From Gemmatimonadota bacterium (GTDB lineage Bacteria > Gemmatimonadota > Gemmatimonadetes > Longimicrobiales > Gaopeijiaceae), in contig SLDT01000246.1 in NCBI GenBank assembly GCA_007125125.1, positions 1 through 35,868 on the forward strand: DNA of 35,868 nt. The letters are read 5' to 3'. Positions 17,504 through 25,482 of the stretch are shown piece by piece (position 1 is the stretch's first letter; every line of letters begins with the position of its first letter). The notes beneath the pieces are model-generated. The model saw only the letters and a program-made list of their open reading frames with translations, searched no databases and had not been told where the DNA came from. A program made the translations under genes and the position numbers.

Positions 17504-17851
17504 ATGTCGGCGACAGGAACGGAGTCGACGGGCGCCCCTCCCGGAGCGACTCGTCAGGAGCCCACGGACGAGGAGCTGGACCAGTACATTCGTACCCGGC
17601 TTGCCCTGATCGGGATTGACCTGGGGGTCCTGCCCGAGGACGACAGCTCCGCGTCGGCCGACCAGGTGCGGATCCTGCGCTCGATCCGGGGGCTCCTGCG
17701 CGGGACCGTTCCCGCCCTCTCGAACTACGAGCTCGATCCGCAGCGATTTCCCCCCTCGATGCTCCCGGCCCACCTGCCGGCCGTGACGCTGCGGGGGGCG
17801 GGGGCCGAGGGGCCCATGGTCGAGGTTGCACCCTGGAGCGAAGAACCATGA
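17504..17851 (+). CDS. Small GatC/AtzG-like protein preceding the amidase
   Basis: 115 aa, acidic, without signal peptide or membrane segment. The start is supported by AGAAGGAG 8-12 bp upstream of the ATG. The middle, EELDQYIRTRLALIGIDLG then RILRSIRGLLRGTVPAL, followed by a Pro-rich PQRFPPSMLP, resembles the small helical GatC/AtzG (DUF4089-like) partners of amidase-signature enzymes. Those partners have a helical pair and then an extended Pro-containing tail. The resemblance is weak and is read by eye. Its stop overlaps the amidase ATG by 4 bp (ATGA), which strongly supports a stoichiometric partner. It starts 38 bp after the CoA-transferase stop and may share its transcript. Confidence 0.72.
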   Translation: MSATGTESTGAPPGATRQEPTDEELDQYIRTRLALIGIDLGVLPEDDSSASADQVRILRSIRGLLRGTVPALSNYELDPQRFPPSMLPAHLPAVTLRGAGAEGPMVEVAPWSEEP

Positions 17852-19485
17852 GTACGCCACAGGACCGGCTCGTCGACCGGCGCTCCTTCGTGGCGCGGAT
17901 GGGCGCGCTCACTGCCCTTGCGGCGACGGGCGGGTGTGCGGTTGGCCGGGGTGGTCCGACGCCCGTGGCCGCAGCACACCTCCCCGACGGGGGGAGGAGC
18001 TTCTACCGGGGCCTGCCCCGGCCCGACCTCTCCGCGCCCGGGACGCCGAACCCGGGCGAGATGGCGGGGTGGGAAGCCGGCGCGCTCCTGCGCGACGGTG
18101 CCTTCTCGGCCGAGGAGCTCGTTCAGGAGCAGGTTGCCCGGATTCGTCGGTGGGACGGGGTCTATCGCGCGTGGAATACGGTCCTTGAGCGACCGGCTCT
18201 GGACGGGGCCCGAGCACTCGACAACGGCGGTGCGCGGGGACTCCTGAGCGGGGTGACCCTGGCGGTGAAGGACAACTACTATACCGAGGGGGTGCTCACG
18301 ACCGGGAACTCGCACATCTTCGCGACCTTCGTGCCGGGGTACGACGCGACCGTGGTCGCGCGGATCCGGGCGGCCGGAGGGCTCGTCCTCGGAAAGACCC
18401 AGATGGGGCCCCTCGCGACGACGCGCGCCCTCACCCCCGACGGGGAGGTGACGACGGTGAACGCCTGGACCCCGGGCGACCCGCGGGTGAACCCGGGGGG
18501 CTCGTCGACGGGGTCGGCCACCGCGGTGGCGGCGCGGATGGCGGGCTCCTCGATCGGAACACAGACCGGAGGGTCGATCACCGCTCCCGCCCTCGCGCAG
18601 GGACTCACCGGGCTCAAGCCCACGATGGGACGGGTCTCGCTCTACGGGGTGATCCCCCTGACCTACACGCGCGACCACCCGGGCCCCCTCGCGCGCGATG
18701 CGCGTGATGCGGCGCTCCTCCTGCAGGTCATGGCGGGCGAGGACCCGCAAGACCCGCGAACTCACGGGCTACCTCCTGTGCCGGACTACCTCACGGCGGC
18801 TACCCCGGTCGAGCGCCGCGGCGAGCCCGTGCTCCGGTGGCCCACGCGGATCGGGGTGCTCCCCGGGTGGGCCGACGGGGAGGGGGAGCAGGCGGTCGAA
18901 CGGCGTGCCTTCCTCCGTGAGATGGAGGCGGCGGGGGCGGTGCTCGTCGAGGTGAGCCCCTCGGAGCGCTGGCGGGAGCTGACCGGGGGAATCTTCAATG
19001 CGGTGCGCCTGCCCGAGCGGAGCGAGCCCTTTCTCGAGTACCTGCGGCGGGACGTGCGCCTCTTCGGGGTCAGCCTCTCGTCCTGGATGCAGGGTCTCTT
19101 CCTCTCGGGCGACGAGTACCTGAAGGGGCAGCGGGCCAAGCTGGCGCTCCTCCAGCACACGATGGACGAGCTCCTGGCCGACTGCGACGTCGTGGTGCAG
19201 TCGGGCCATGTCCCCTTCGACATGATCGGGCTCCCGCTCATCACCTTCCCGACCGGGATGCAGGGGGCGGAGGGGGCCGAGCGGCCGCGCGGGATCCTCC
19301 TCGGGGCGGGGCCCTTCGGCGAGGAGCGGCTCCTCTCGGTGGCAGCGGCCTGGCAGGCGCGCACGGACTTCCACCTCAGGCGGCCCCCCGAGCCGACGGC
19401 CGAGGAGGAGGCGCGCCTCACCGGACCGGGAGCGGCGAGCCGGGGGCGCATGGACGTCGAGGAGGTGGCGGCTCTCTCCGAGTGA
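17848..19485 (+). CDS. Amidase-signature hydrolase with a Tat-type lipoprotein signal
   Basis: 545 aa. The N terminus has DRRSFVARMGALTALAATGGC: a twin-arginine motif, a short hydrophobic core and a lipobox-like TGGC, suggesting folded export by Tat and lipid anchoring. The amidase signature is complete. The catalytic Lys is in GVTLAVKDNYYTEG, the Gly/Ser-rich loop is NPGGSSTGSATAVAARMAG, and GTQTGGSITAPA carries the Ser nucleophile of the Ser-cisSer-Lys triad. GLTGLKPTMGRVSLYGVIPL is also family-typical. It is translationally coupled to a GatC/AtzG-like small protein. The amide substrate cannot be predicted; this is not GatA, which has a different context and is cytoplasmic. Confidence 0.9.
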   Translation: MSTPQDRLVDRRSFVARMGALTALAATGGCAVGRGGPTPVAAAHLPDGGRSFYRGLPRPDLSAPGTPNPGEMAGWEAGALLRDGAFSAEELVQEQVARIRRWDGVYRAWNTVLERPALDGARALDNGGARGLLSGVTLAVKDNYYTEGVLTTGNSHIFATFVPGYDATVVARIRAAGGLVLGKTQMGPLATTRALTPDGEVTTVNAWTPGDPRVNPGGSSTGSATAVAARMAGSSIGTQTGGSITAPALAQGLTGLKPTMGRVSLYGVIPLTYTRDHPGPLARDARDAALLLQVMAGEDPQDPRTHGLPPVPDYLTAATPVERRGEPVLRWPTRIGVLPGWADGEGEQAVERRAFLREMEAAGAVLVEVSPSERWRELTGGIFNAVRLPERSEPFLEYLRRDVRLFGVSLSSWMQGLFLSGDEYLKGQRAKLALLQHTMDELLADCDVVVQSGHVPFDMIGLPLITFPTGMQGAEGAERPRGILLGAGPFGEERLLSVAAAWQARTDFHLRRPPEPTAEEEARLTGPGAASRGRMDVEEVAALSE

Positions 19486-19494
19486 GGCTGGGGC

Positions 19495-19522
19495 TTGCCC
19501 TCGGCCCGCTTTCGGGTAGAGT
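19495..19522 (+). promoter_or_regulatory. Candidate promoter of the UppP-like gene
   Basis: TTGCCC at 19495-19500, a 16-bp spacer and TAGAGT at 19517-19522 form a reasonable sigma-70-type promoter just after the amidase stop. The spacer contains the small inverted repeat CCCG-CTTT-CGGG directly before the -10. A very similar arrangement (GGGGCTTGC, then CCCGTTTCGGGT) occurs at 35262-35288. Confidence 0.5.
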
Positions 19523-19534
19523 AGGGGCGCCGGT

Positions 19535-19550
19535 GCCCGCCCAGGCGGGC
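19535..19550. promoter_or_regulatory. 7-bp perfect inverted repeat in the UppP-like 5' leader
   Basis: GCCCGCC (19535-19541) and GGCGGGC (19544-19550) can form a GC-only hairpin with a very small loop, 26 bp before the proposed TTG start. No T-tract follows, so it is more likely a leader structure than a terminator. Its function is unknown. Confidence 0.45.
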
Positions 19551-19576
19551 TCGTCCGTCCCCGAGCTCTCCACGAC

Positions 19577-20467
19577 TTGACCCTCCTCGAATCCATTCTC
19601 CTGGGCGTGATCCAGGGGATCTTCATGTTCTTCCCAGTGAGCTCGACGAGCCATCTCGTCATGGCTCAGCACTGGCTCATCTCACGGGGATCGGCGATGC
19701 CGGATCCCTCGTCGCCCGAGATGATCCTCTTCGACCTCCTCGTGCACGTGGGGACCCTCGTGTCGATGGCGGTCGTCTTCCGGCAGAGCATCGCCCACTT
19801 CCTGACCCGCTTTCTGCGCGGGCTCCGAAACGGGTTCCGCCGCGGGGGGAAGGCGGGCGCGCGCGAGCGCATGACGCTTCGTCTCGGGCTCCTCGGCGTG
19901 TTCTCGGTCGGTGTGACCGGGCTGATCGGCTTTCCCCTGAAGGGGCTCTTCGAGGAGGTCTTTGCCCGGCCGGGGATCATCGCGGGGACGCTCGTCGTGA
20001 CCGGGATCCTCCTCTGGTGGACCGACGTGCTCCCGCGGCGCCGCCGGCGGCTCGAGGAGGTCGGCTGGGGTTCAGCCGCGGTCGTGGGTGTCGCCCAGGG
20101 GCTCGCGCTCCTTCCCGGGCTCTCGAGGAGCGGGACCACGATCGCCTTCGGACTCTTTGCCGGGATGAAGCGGCGGTGGGCGGCCGAGTACTCCTTCTTC
20201 ATCGCCTTCCCGACGATCATGGGGGCCTCGCTCCTGCAGGCGATCGAGGTCTGGCGAGCCGGCGAGGAGACGCGGATCGACTTCCTTCCTCTCGCGGTGG
20301 GGTTCGTCGTCGCAGCGCTCGTCGGGATCGTCGCCCTTCGGATCGTGCTCCGGCTCCTGTACCGGGCACGCTTCCGGTTCTTCTCGTACTACGTCTGGGC
20401 GCTCGCGGCGGTGATCCTCCTCGGGGTGGCGCAGGGGTGGTGGCCCGGGGTCGACCTCACGCACTGA
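19577..20467 (+). CDS. UppP/BacA-like undecaprenyl-diphosphatase family protein lacking the key Glu
   Basis: 296 aa from a TTG at 19577, a start that aligns well with E. coli UppP; no clear Shine-Dalgarno. Polytopic membrane protein. Motif 1 reads GVIQGIFMFFPVSSTSHL where E. coli has GVVEGLTEFLPVSSTGHM: the Glu17 position is Gln, common in the family, but the conserved Glu21 position is Met. The Ser-Ser and His of motif 1 are kept, as is motif 2 (LPGLSRSGTTIAFG, with the conserved Arg). Normal UppP recycles undecaprenyl pyrophosphate to the monophosphate for cell-wall synthesis. With Glu21 lost, this may be a paralogue of altered activity or another substrate; a canonical uppP elsewhere would be expected. 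It ends 6 bp from the convergent AstE-like gene. Confidence 0.85.
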   Translation: MTLLESILLGVIQGIFMFFPVSSTSHLVMAQHWLISRGSAMPDPSSPEMILFDLLVHVGTLVSMAVVFRQSIAHFLTRFLRGLRNGFRRGGKAGARERMTLRLGLLGVFSVGVTGLIGFPLKGLFEEVFARPGIIAGTLVVTGILLWWTDVLPRRRRRLEEVGWGSAAVVGVAQGLALLPGLSRSGTTIAFGLFAGMKRRWAAEYSFFIAFPTIMGASLLQAIEVWRAGEETRIDFLPLAVGFVVAALVGIVALRIVLRLLYRARFRFFSYYVWALAAVILLGVAQGWWPGVDLTH

Positions 20468-20473
20468 GCCGGG

Positions 20474-21442
20474 TCAGGCGTCGGCCTCGATCTCGGCGAC
20501 ATGGACCAGGGCATCGCCCCGGTTCACGTTCGGGTGGCGGGTCATCCCGATCACGACCCCGTCCCGGCTCGCCTTGACCTGGAGGATCCGTTCGCCGAAG
20601 GCGTCCTTGATGACCCCCAGGCGACGACCCTTCGTGACCCGGTCGCCGGGCTCCACGTCGAGGCGCACGAGCCCGCTTCGGCCAGCCCGGATCCAGGCGG
20701 TGTCGCGGGATTCCAGGGGCGGAATCCCGGGGGGCGGCGGAGCAGTTGAGCGCAGCCCGGCTTCGCGGAGCACGCGAAGCACGCCGGCGGTGCCCGCCTC
20801 GATCGCTTCCCGGTTGAAGCGGCGTGACTCCCCGCCCTCGAAGACGAGGACGCGCGCGCCCTTCGCGTTCGCGGCCGCTCGAAGGGAGCCGTCGCGCAGG
20901 GCCGCGTGAATTGCGATCGGGGCGCCGAAGGCAAGGGCGAGCCGGCGGGTCTCCGGGTCGTCGAGGTCGGCCCGGATCTGCGGAAGGTTCGTTCGGTCGG
21001 CCGACCCGGTGTGCAGGTCGATTCCGAAGTCCGAGCCGTCCACGACCTCCTTCATGAGGAGGTGCGCAAGCTGGGAGGCAAGCGATCCCCTGGCCGAGCC
21101 CGGGAAGGAGCGATTCAGGTCACGGCGGTCGGGAAGGTAGCGCGACTCCGTGATGAACCCGAAGACATTCACGATCGGAACGGCGACGAGGGTGCCCGCG
21201 AGGCGCTTCGGAGTCGTCTCGTTCAGCACCTGGCGCACGATCTCGATCCCGTTCAGTTCATCCCCGTGGATTGCGGCGGTCAGCCAGACCCGAGGACCGG
21301 GACGGAGCCCATGGACGACCTCGACCGGAAGTCCGAGGGGGCTGCCAGTGGCGAGGCGGGCCGCCGGAAGCTCGATCCGGCGCCGAGTGCCCGGTTCCAG
21401 GGTGTGGCCCGCGACGCGGATCGGAGCGGCGACCGCGTTCAA
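20474..21442 (-). CDS. Succinylglutamate desuccinylase/aspartoacylase (AstE-like) family protein
   Basis: 322 aa from a TTG that overlaps the rimK stop. The M14-like metal site is H59/E62 in [12 protein letters not shown], with RDLNRSFPG and a later His in [12 protein letters not shown]. The C-terminal 80 residues form a small beta domain ([23 protein letters not shown] cut by a conserved Gly/Asp turn), as in AstE-like proteins found beside rimK. It is not likely to be arginine-catabolic AstE, since no other ast genes are present. In this setting it probably hydrolyses an amide bond made by RimK or trims a glutamyl product. It is the last gene of the retropepsin-rimK-deacylase operon. Confidence 0.88.
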   Translation of the reverse strand: MNAVAAPIRVAGHTLEPGTRRRIELPAARLATGSPLGLPVEVVHGLRPGPRVWLTAAIHGDELNGIEIVRQVLNETTPKRLAGTLVAVPIVNVFGFITESRYLPDRRDLNRSFPGSARGSLASQLAHLLMKEVVDGSDFGIDLHTGSADRTNLPQIRADLDDPETRRLALAFGAPIAIHAALRDGSLRAAANAKGARVLVFEGGESRRFNREAIEAGTAGVLRVLREAGLRSTAPPPPGIPPLESRDTAWIRAGRSGLVRLDVEPGDRVTKGRRLGVIKDAFGERILQVKASRDGVVIGMTRHPNVNRGDALVHVAEIEADA

Positions 21443-22371
21443 GCGCGGGTCCTCTTCCGGTTGCCGGCTCGAGGAACGGCACTCCCCTCGATATGGGCGA
21501 TCACCTGGTCAGCGACATCGACGCCCGTGGCCTTCTCGATTCCCTCCAGCCCGGGCGAGGAGTTGACCTCGAGAACGACAGGCCCTCGGTTGGCGCGCAG
21601 CATGTCGACTCCCGCGAACCCGAGCCCGAGGGCCTTGGCCGCCCGAACTGCCGTCCGGCGCTCCTCGGCCGTGAGCTTCACTGCCTCGGCCGTCCCACCC
21701 CGGTGGAGGTTCGCGCGAAACTCTCCCGGGGCGGCATGGCGGACCATGGCTGCGACCACCTTGCCGCCGATCACGATCGCGCGAAGGTCATCGCCTCCGG
21801 CTTCCTTGATGTACTCCTGAACGAGGATGTTCGCGTCGAGCTGACGGAAGGCCGCGATCACGGATTCGGCGGCCTTGCGCGTCTCTGCGAGGACCACGCC
21901 GACGCCCTGGGTGCCCTCGAGGAGCTTGATGATCACCGGGGTACCACCCACCCGGTCGAGGAGCCCCTTGGTGTGCCGGGTGGAGTGAGCAAAGGTCGTG
22001 GTTGGGAGGCCCACTCCCGCTCCCGAGAGGATCTGCAGTGAGCGGAGCTTGTCCCGGGCGCGGGTGATGGCCTGGGAGTCGTTCACACTGAAGACGTCCA
22101 TCATCTCGAATTGACGAACGACGGCCGATCCATAGAAGGTGTAGGAGGCTCCGATCCGGGGGATGATCGCGTTGAAATCGAGCTCCTCGGCCGTTGCGTT
22201 CCGATCGGCGATCAGGTCCTGGTAGATCACGCTGGGGCGTCGCGCGGTGATGTCCATGTAGCAACGGAGATAGTTCACCACGCGCACGTCATGACCTCGT
22301 GCCTCCGCGGCTTCGAAGAGGCGGTGCGTGGAGTACAGGGAGGCCTTGCGGGAGAGGATCCCGATCTTCAT
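21439..22371 (-). CDS. rimK: RimK, ribosomal protein S6-type alpha-L-glutamate ligase
   Basis: 310 aa from the ATG at 22371, with GGAG about 8 bp upstream; the longer open frame is the shadow of the overlapping gene. It is an ATP-grasp enzyme that follows E. coli RimK closely through its whole length. Matching segments include [37 protein letters not shown]149 in [19 protein letters not shown] (cut here), [21 protein letters not shown], and the metal-binding D256 and E268/N270 in [16 protein letters not shown]. RimK ligates glutamate to the C terminus of ribosomal protein S6 in E. coli; the target here is unproven. It overlaps the retropepsin gene by 4 bp (ATGA) and the AstE-like gene by 4 bp. 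Confidence 0.95.
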   Translation of the reverse strand: MKIGILSRKASLYSTHRLFEAAEARGHDVRVVNYLRCYMDITARRPSVIYQDLIADRNATAEELDFNAIIPRIGASYTFYGSAVVRQFEMMDVFSVNDSQAITRARDKLRSLQILSGAGVGLPTTTFAHSTRHTKGLLDRVGGTPVIIKLLEGTQGVGVVLAETRKAAESVIAAFRQLDANILVQEYIKEAGGDDLRAIVIGGKVVAAMVRHAAPGEFRANLHRGGTAEAVKLTAEERRTAVRAAKALGLGFAGVDMLRANRGPVVLEVNSSPGLEGIEKATGVDVADQVIAHIEGSAVPRAGNRKRTRA

Positions 22372-22853
22372 TCGCTTTCTCCGCGGGGAGGTGTGTGGGA
22401 TGGGGCGGCAAACGATCGTCCCGGATCGACGAGGAATCGACCGCGCAGGGCAGTCCTGCCCAAAAGCATTCGGAACCCCATCCTGTCGCGCCGGGTGAGG
22501 GTCACCTCGGCCGACCATCGGACCCCGGCGACCTCGAGGTCGAGGAGCACCACGGGGCGCAGTTCCCGCGCGCCACTCGAACTCCGAACGTTGCGCTCGT
22601 CCACGAGGCGGGCCTCGACTCGGAGGGCCTCCTCCACACTGCGCTGGCGGGGATGCAGGGTGAATCGCAGGTACGGTCCGCCCGGATCCTCGAATCGTTC
22701 GAGATCCGTGGCATGGAGTGCAGAGGAACGCGCGCCAGTGTCGAGCTTGGCCTTGATCCGGTCGACTCCCAGACCGGGGAGCGCGATCCACTCACGCCAT
22801 CCCAGCACAGGGAGGTGGACGGGGTTCGGAAGATCGGGGCGAGAGGGACTCAT
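22368..22853 (-). CDS. Retropepsin-like aspartic protease (RimB / 'ATP-dependent zinc protease' family)
   Basis: 161 aa from the ATG at 22853. The catalytic signature is [14 protein letters not shown] (D38-T-G), and the segment [20 protein letters not shown] is typical of the RimK-linked single-domain retropepsins that databases call Zn_protease or ATP-dependent zinc protease. A single DTG per chain means it should act as a dimer. [17 protein letters not shown] near the C terminus matches the hydrophobic loop of these proteins. It is first of three genes that overlap by 4 bp each, followed by rimK. Established comparisons link such proteases to RimK-dependent glutamylation; here it is probably the processing or regulatory partner. 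No strong Shine-Dalgarno is visible. Confidence 0.88.
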   Translation of the reverse strand: MSPSRPDLPNPVHLPVLGWREWIALPGLGVDRIKAKLDTGARSSALHATDLERFEDPGGPYLRFTLHPRQRSVEEALRVEARLVDERNVRSSSGARELRPVVLLDLEVAGVRWSAEVTLTRRDRMGFRMLLGRTALRGRFLVDPGRSFAAPSHTPPRGESE

Positions 22854-22935
22854 CGGGCGATCAAGGTAGCGTCCGGTTGGAGTCGGCGGAAGCAGCCGGA
22901 GCGCCGATGCCCGCGACTCAGTGCGCTCTCGGACT

Positions 22936-23139
22936 TCACCGGTCGAGGACTGCGCTCCGTGCGCAGGATGGACAGAGGTACCAGACGCGGGACCGCACGT
23001 AGGACACCTTCGGTGGACGGGGCACCGGAGTCGGCTGTAGCTCGACCCCGCAGCGAGGGCACTCGAGCCGGTCTCCACGCCGAGCGGCTCCACGGAGCCT
23101 GGCCAGCTCCTCGCGGGTGTAGATCGGGGGCTCGTTCAT
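22936..23139 (-). CDS. Small zinc-ribbon protein
   Basis: 67 aa from the ATG at 23139 (MNEPPIYTREELARLRG). An 88-aa form from a GTG at 23202 is possible but would leave 14 bp to the divergent regulator. Two CPxC knuckles, CPRCG and CPSC, about 30 residues apart make a typical four-Cys zinc ribbon, with a basic middle (PRPPKVSYVRSRVWYLC). It lies 82 bp upstream of the retropepsin gene on the same strand and may be part of that operon. It could bind nucleic acid or protein; no function can be assigned. No good Shine-Dalgarno is visible, so the start is uncertain. Confidence 0.65.
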   Translation of the reverse strand: MNEPPIYTREELARLRGAARRGDRLECPRCGVELQPTPVPRPPKVSYVRSRVWYLCPSCARSAVLDR

Positions 23140-23216
23140 CGAGTATCGGAGGTGCAGTGGGATGGAAGGCCCCTTGAGCCATTCCGGCGCCCGGAGCTTC
23201 ACGTCAGACTTCGAAC

Positions 23217-24227
23217 ATGATGGTGAATGGGAAGCGTACGGGCGAGTTCTTCGGGACGAGTCGAGCGATGGTCCTTCTGCGGGACAGGCTCGAGCGCGCG
23301 GCTGCGACCGATGTCTCGGTGCTCCTGACTGGCGAGACGGGCACGGGAAAGACGATGGCCGCCCGTTACCTGCACCAGCGGGGCAAGCGCTCTGCGCACG
23401 CCTTCGTCCAGGTCAACTGCTCGGCGATTCCGGGATCCCTCTTCGAAAGCGAACTCTTCGGCCATGAGAAGGGCGCCTTCACCGGCGCACAGGGAACCCG
23501 TCGCGGTCTCTTCGAACTCGCCAACCGCGGCACCCTCTTCCTCGACGAGGTTGGCGAACTCCCCGGCCCACAGCAGGCGAAGCTCCTCACCGCGCTCGAC
23601 GACCAGACGTTTCGCAGGGTGGGCGGAGAGCGAACCTTCTCCGTCGACACCCGTATCATCTCGGCGACGGTTCGGGATCCTGAGCGAGCCATGGTCGAGG
23701 GGCGACTTCGGACCGATCTCTTCCACCGGATCGCGGTCCTCCGGATTCGCGTGCCTGCCCTGCGAGAGCGGGTCGAGGACATCGTGCCCAGTGCCCGGCG
23801 TATCCTGCACGAGGTCTCTGCCCGGCACGACCTTCCGCTCCCGCAGCTCTCGGCTGGGGGCGCAGCCTACCTCGAGAGGCTTCCCTGGCATGGGAACATG
23901 CGGGAACTCCAGCACCTCCTGGAGGCCGCCACCGTCCTGGCCCGCGGTGGCAGACTCACCCCGGACATCCTCGAGGAGGCTCGGCCCTCGCTCCCTGCGG
24001 CTCCCTCCGGAGAGGGATCACCTCCCGACAGGGTTGCCGAGCGAGCCCCCGATCCGGGGAGGGGAGCGCTCCCGAGGCGCTACTCCTTCGAGGGATCGAA
24101 CGAGGAGGAGTGCGAACGGATCCGGGAGGCGCTCGCCCTGAACCGGGGGAACCGGACGCGAGCCGCACGGATGCTCGGAATGTCCCGAGCCACCCTTCGA
24201 GGTCGGATTCGACGCTACGGGTTGTGA
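23217..24227 (+). CDS. Sigma-54-dependent transcription activator without sensor domain
   Basis: 336 aa. The AAA+ domain begins almost at once (EFFGTSRAMV), with Walker A at 39-46 (GETGTGKT), the sigma-54-contacting GAFTGA loop intact at 86-91, and Walker B at 105-114 (GTLFLDEVGE). The arginine-finger region DLFHRIAVLRIRVPALRERVEDI is normal. The C terminus is a Fis-type helix-turn-helix (NRTRAARMLGMSRATLRGRIRR). There is no receiver, GAF or PAS domain, so it resembles PspF and may be controlled by a partner protein. It is divergent from the zinc-ribbon/retropepsin/rimK genes, which are therefore possible targets. I found no convincing -24/-12 promoter in the adjacent gaps. Its last 13 bp overlap the convergent propeller gene. 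Confidence 0.92.
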   Translation: MMVNGKRTGEFFGTSRAMVLLRDRLERAAATDVSVLLTGETGTGKTMAARYLHQRGKRSAHAFVQVNCSAIPGSLFESELFGHEKGAFTGAQGTRRGLFELANRGTLFLDEVGELPGPQQAKLLTALDDQTFRRVGGERTFSVDTRIISATVRDPERAMVEGRLRTDLFHRIAVLRIRVPALRERVEDIVPSARRILHEVSARHDLPLPQLSAGGAAYLERLPWHGNMRELQHLLEAATVLARGGRLTPDILEEARPSLPAAPSGEGSPPDRVAERAPDPGRGALPRRYSFEGSNEEECERIREALALNRGNRTRAARMLGMSRATLRGRIRRYGL

Positions 24228-25324
24228 AGGAGGTCGAGGGGTGTGATCCGGATCCGGGCGCCCTCGAGCTCGTCCCAGACCGTGAGGAGCTCGCCTCCGT
24301 CGACGAAGGAGGTCCGTGGGAGGAGCTCGACGATTCGCTCGACCCGTCCGTCGGGGTGCACGCGGTCGAGGGCGCGCGCCTCGTCACCGCGGAGGGAGAG
24401 AATCAGGGGGTCACCCATGGGCCCCGCGAAGATGCCGTCGAAGGCGGGGAAGTGCTCGGGCACCTCGAAGGAGATCCCGCGCGCCGCGAGCCCCGGAACC
24501 GACTCCAACTGAGCCCTGAGCGAATCGGGGATCGCGACTCGGATCGCATCGCGAAGGCAGCGCGTCTCGATCGGACGTCCGTCCGGAGCGTGTCGCGAGA
24601 GGCAGGTTCGGGCTGTCGTTCCCCACCAGAAGCCGCCCTCGGCCGTCCCGAGCACGGGAAGGACGGGGACGAGGCTCTGGGCCAGCGAAGGACCCTCCTC
24701 GTTCAGGACGACCTCGGCCGGACCCCTGCCATCGGGGAAACGAAGCACCGCGAAGTGGATTCCCGGTGGGCTCATCCTCGTGCAGACGACGAGGACGAAC
24801 AGATCGGGGTCGGCCCACGCGATGCCTTCGGGAATCGCTCCGTCGCAGCTGGCCACCGCGGGGTCGAAGGTGGTCACGAAGGCGCCCGAGGCATCGAACT
24901 GGTGCACGATCCGCCGGCCCCGGTCCACGATCCAGATGCTCTCCCCACCGTGCACGACCTGCACGGGGTCGAGCATCTCGCCAGGCCCTTCTCCTCGTCG
25001 TCCGAGGGTCCCGAGGTAGCCTCCGTCCCGGTCGAGTCGATGGACCGCACGGATCCGGGTGTCGACGAGGAGCCAGCCTTCGGGGCCGCGTCGGGCGGCG
25101 TCGACCCGAGCGATCTCGGGATGCAGGGTGCCCTCGATCGCCGGGGGGGGCGGCTCGACCGCCTCGACCACCTGTCCCGGAGGAGACTCGGTTCCGGGTC
25201 CCGTCGCGTGTTCGACAGGGTCGTCCCGGAGGAGCCACCACCCCCCGGCGATGATTCCGACGAGGAGCAGGAGGGCCGTGGTGGCAAGAAGAGAGCGCTT
25301 CGCTGGGCTGGTCGGTGCAGTCAT
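24215..25324 (-). CDS. Membrane-anchored six-bladed beta-propeller protein
   Basis: 369 aa. A hydrophobic segment at about 11-32 (LLATTALLLLVGIIAGGWW) follows a basic N terminus, so the body should lie outside the inner membrane. A Pro/Glu-rich linker (40-65) leads to blade-like repeats (GWLLVDTRIRAVHRLDRDGG, ESIWIVDRGRRIVHQFDASG). The motif GRRGEGPGE at 108-116 is the hallmark of the six-bladed propeller family common in Bacteroidota and Gemmatimonadota. Cysteines in ASCDG, VVCTR, TCLS and RCLR may form disulphides. GGGGAG and TAAGG precede the ATG. It lies 158 bp downstream of a small Cys-rich secreted protein on the same strand. Function unknown; probably a sensor or binding protein. Confidence 0.85.
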   Translation of the reverse strand: MTAPTSPAKRSLLATTALLLLVGIIAGGWWLLRDDPVEHATGPGTESPPGQVVEAVEPPPPAIEGTLHPEIARVDAARRGPEGWLLVDTRIRAVHRLDRDGGYLGTLGRRGEGPGEMLDPVQVVHGGESIWIVDRGRRIVHQFDASGAFVTTFDPAVASCDGAIPEGIAWADPDLFVLVVCTRMSPPGIHFAVLRFPDGRGPAEVVLNEEGPSLAQSLVPVLPVLGTAEGGFWWGTTARTCLSRHAPDGRPIETRCLRDAIRVAIPDSLRAQLESVPGLAARGISFEVPEHFPAFDGIFAGPMGDPLILSLRGDEARALDRVHPDGRVERIVELLPRTSFVDGGELLTVWDELEGARIRITPLDLLHNP

Positions 25325-25419
25325 GGGCCTTACTCCCCGGGGGGCGATGGGTGAGGGTGCGTGAACAGGTTGAAAGATCGTTCGTTGTTGCCAAGCGGGA
25401 CCATGGCAGAATGGGACAC

Positions 25420-25456
25420 CCCGCCGGGGCCGGTCTGCTGCTCCGACCCCGGCGGG
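25420..25456 (-). terminator. GC-rich hairpin between the Cys-rich protein gene and the propeller gene
   Basis: CCCGCCGGGG (25420-25429) and CCCCGGCGGG (25447-25456) form a perfect 10-bp stem with a 17-nt loop, 26 bp after the Cys-rich gene. On the minus strand no T-run follows, only GTGTCCCATTCTG, so it may be a weak terminator, attenuator or mRNA-stabilising end that lets the small gene be expressed above the propeller gene. Confidence 0.5.
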
Positions 25457-25482
25457 TGGAGGTCTCGCGCCGGGGCCGACGG

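Noticed and set aside
20474-21442. True AstE of the arginine succinyltransferase pathway
   Set aside because: No astA, B, C or D nearby; coupling to rimK and a retropepsin fits the RimK-associated family better.
22854-23216. Sigma-54 (-24/-12) promoter near the RimK operon
   Set aside because: Reading both strands gave no GG-N10-GC element with acceptable flanks.
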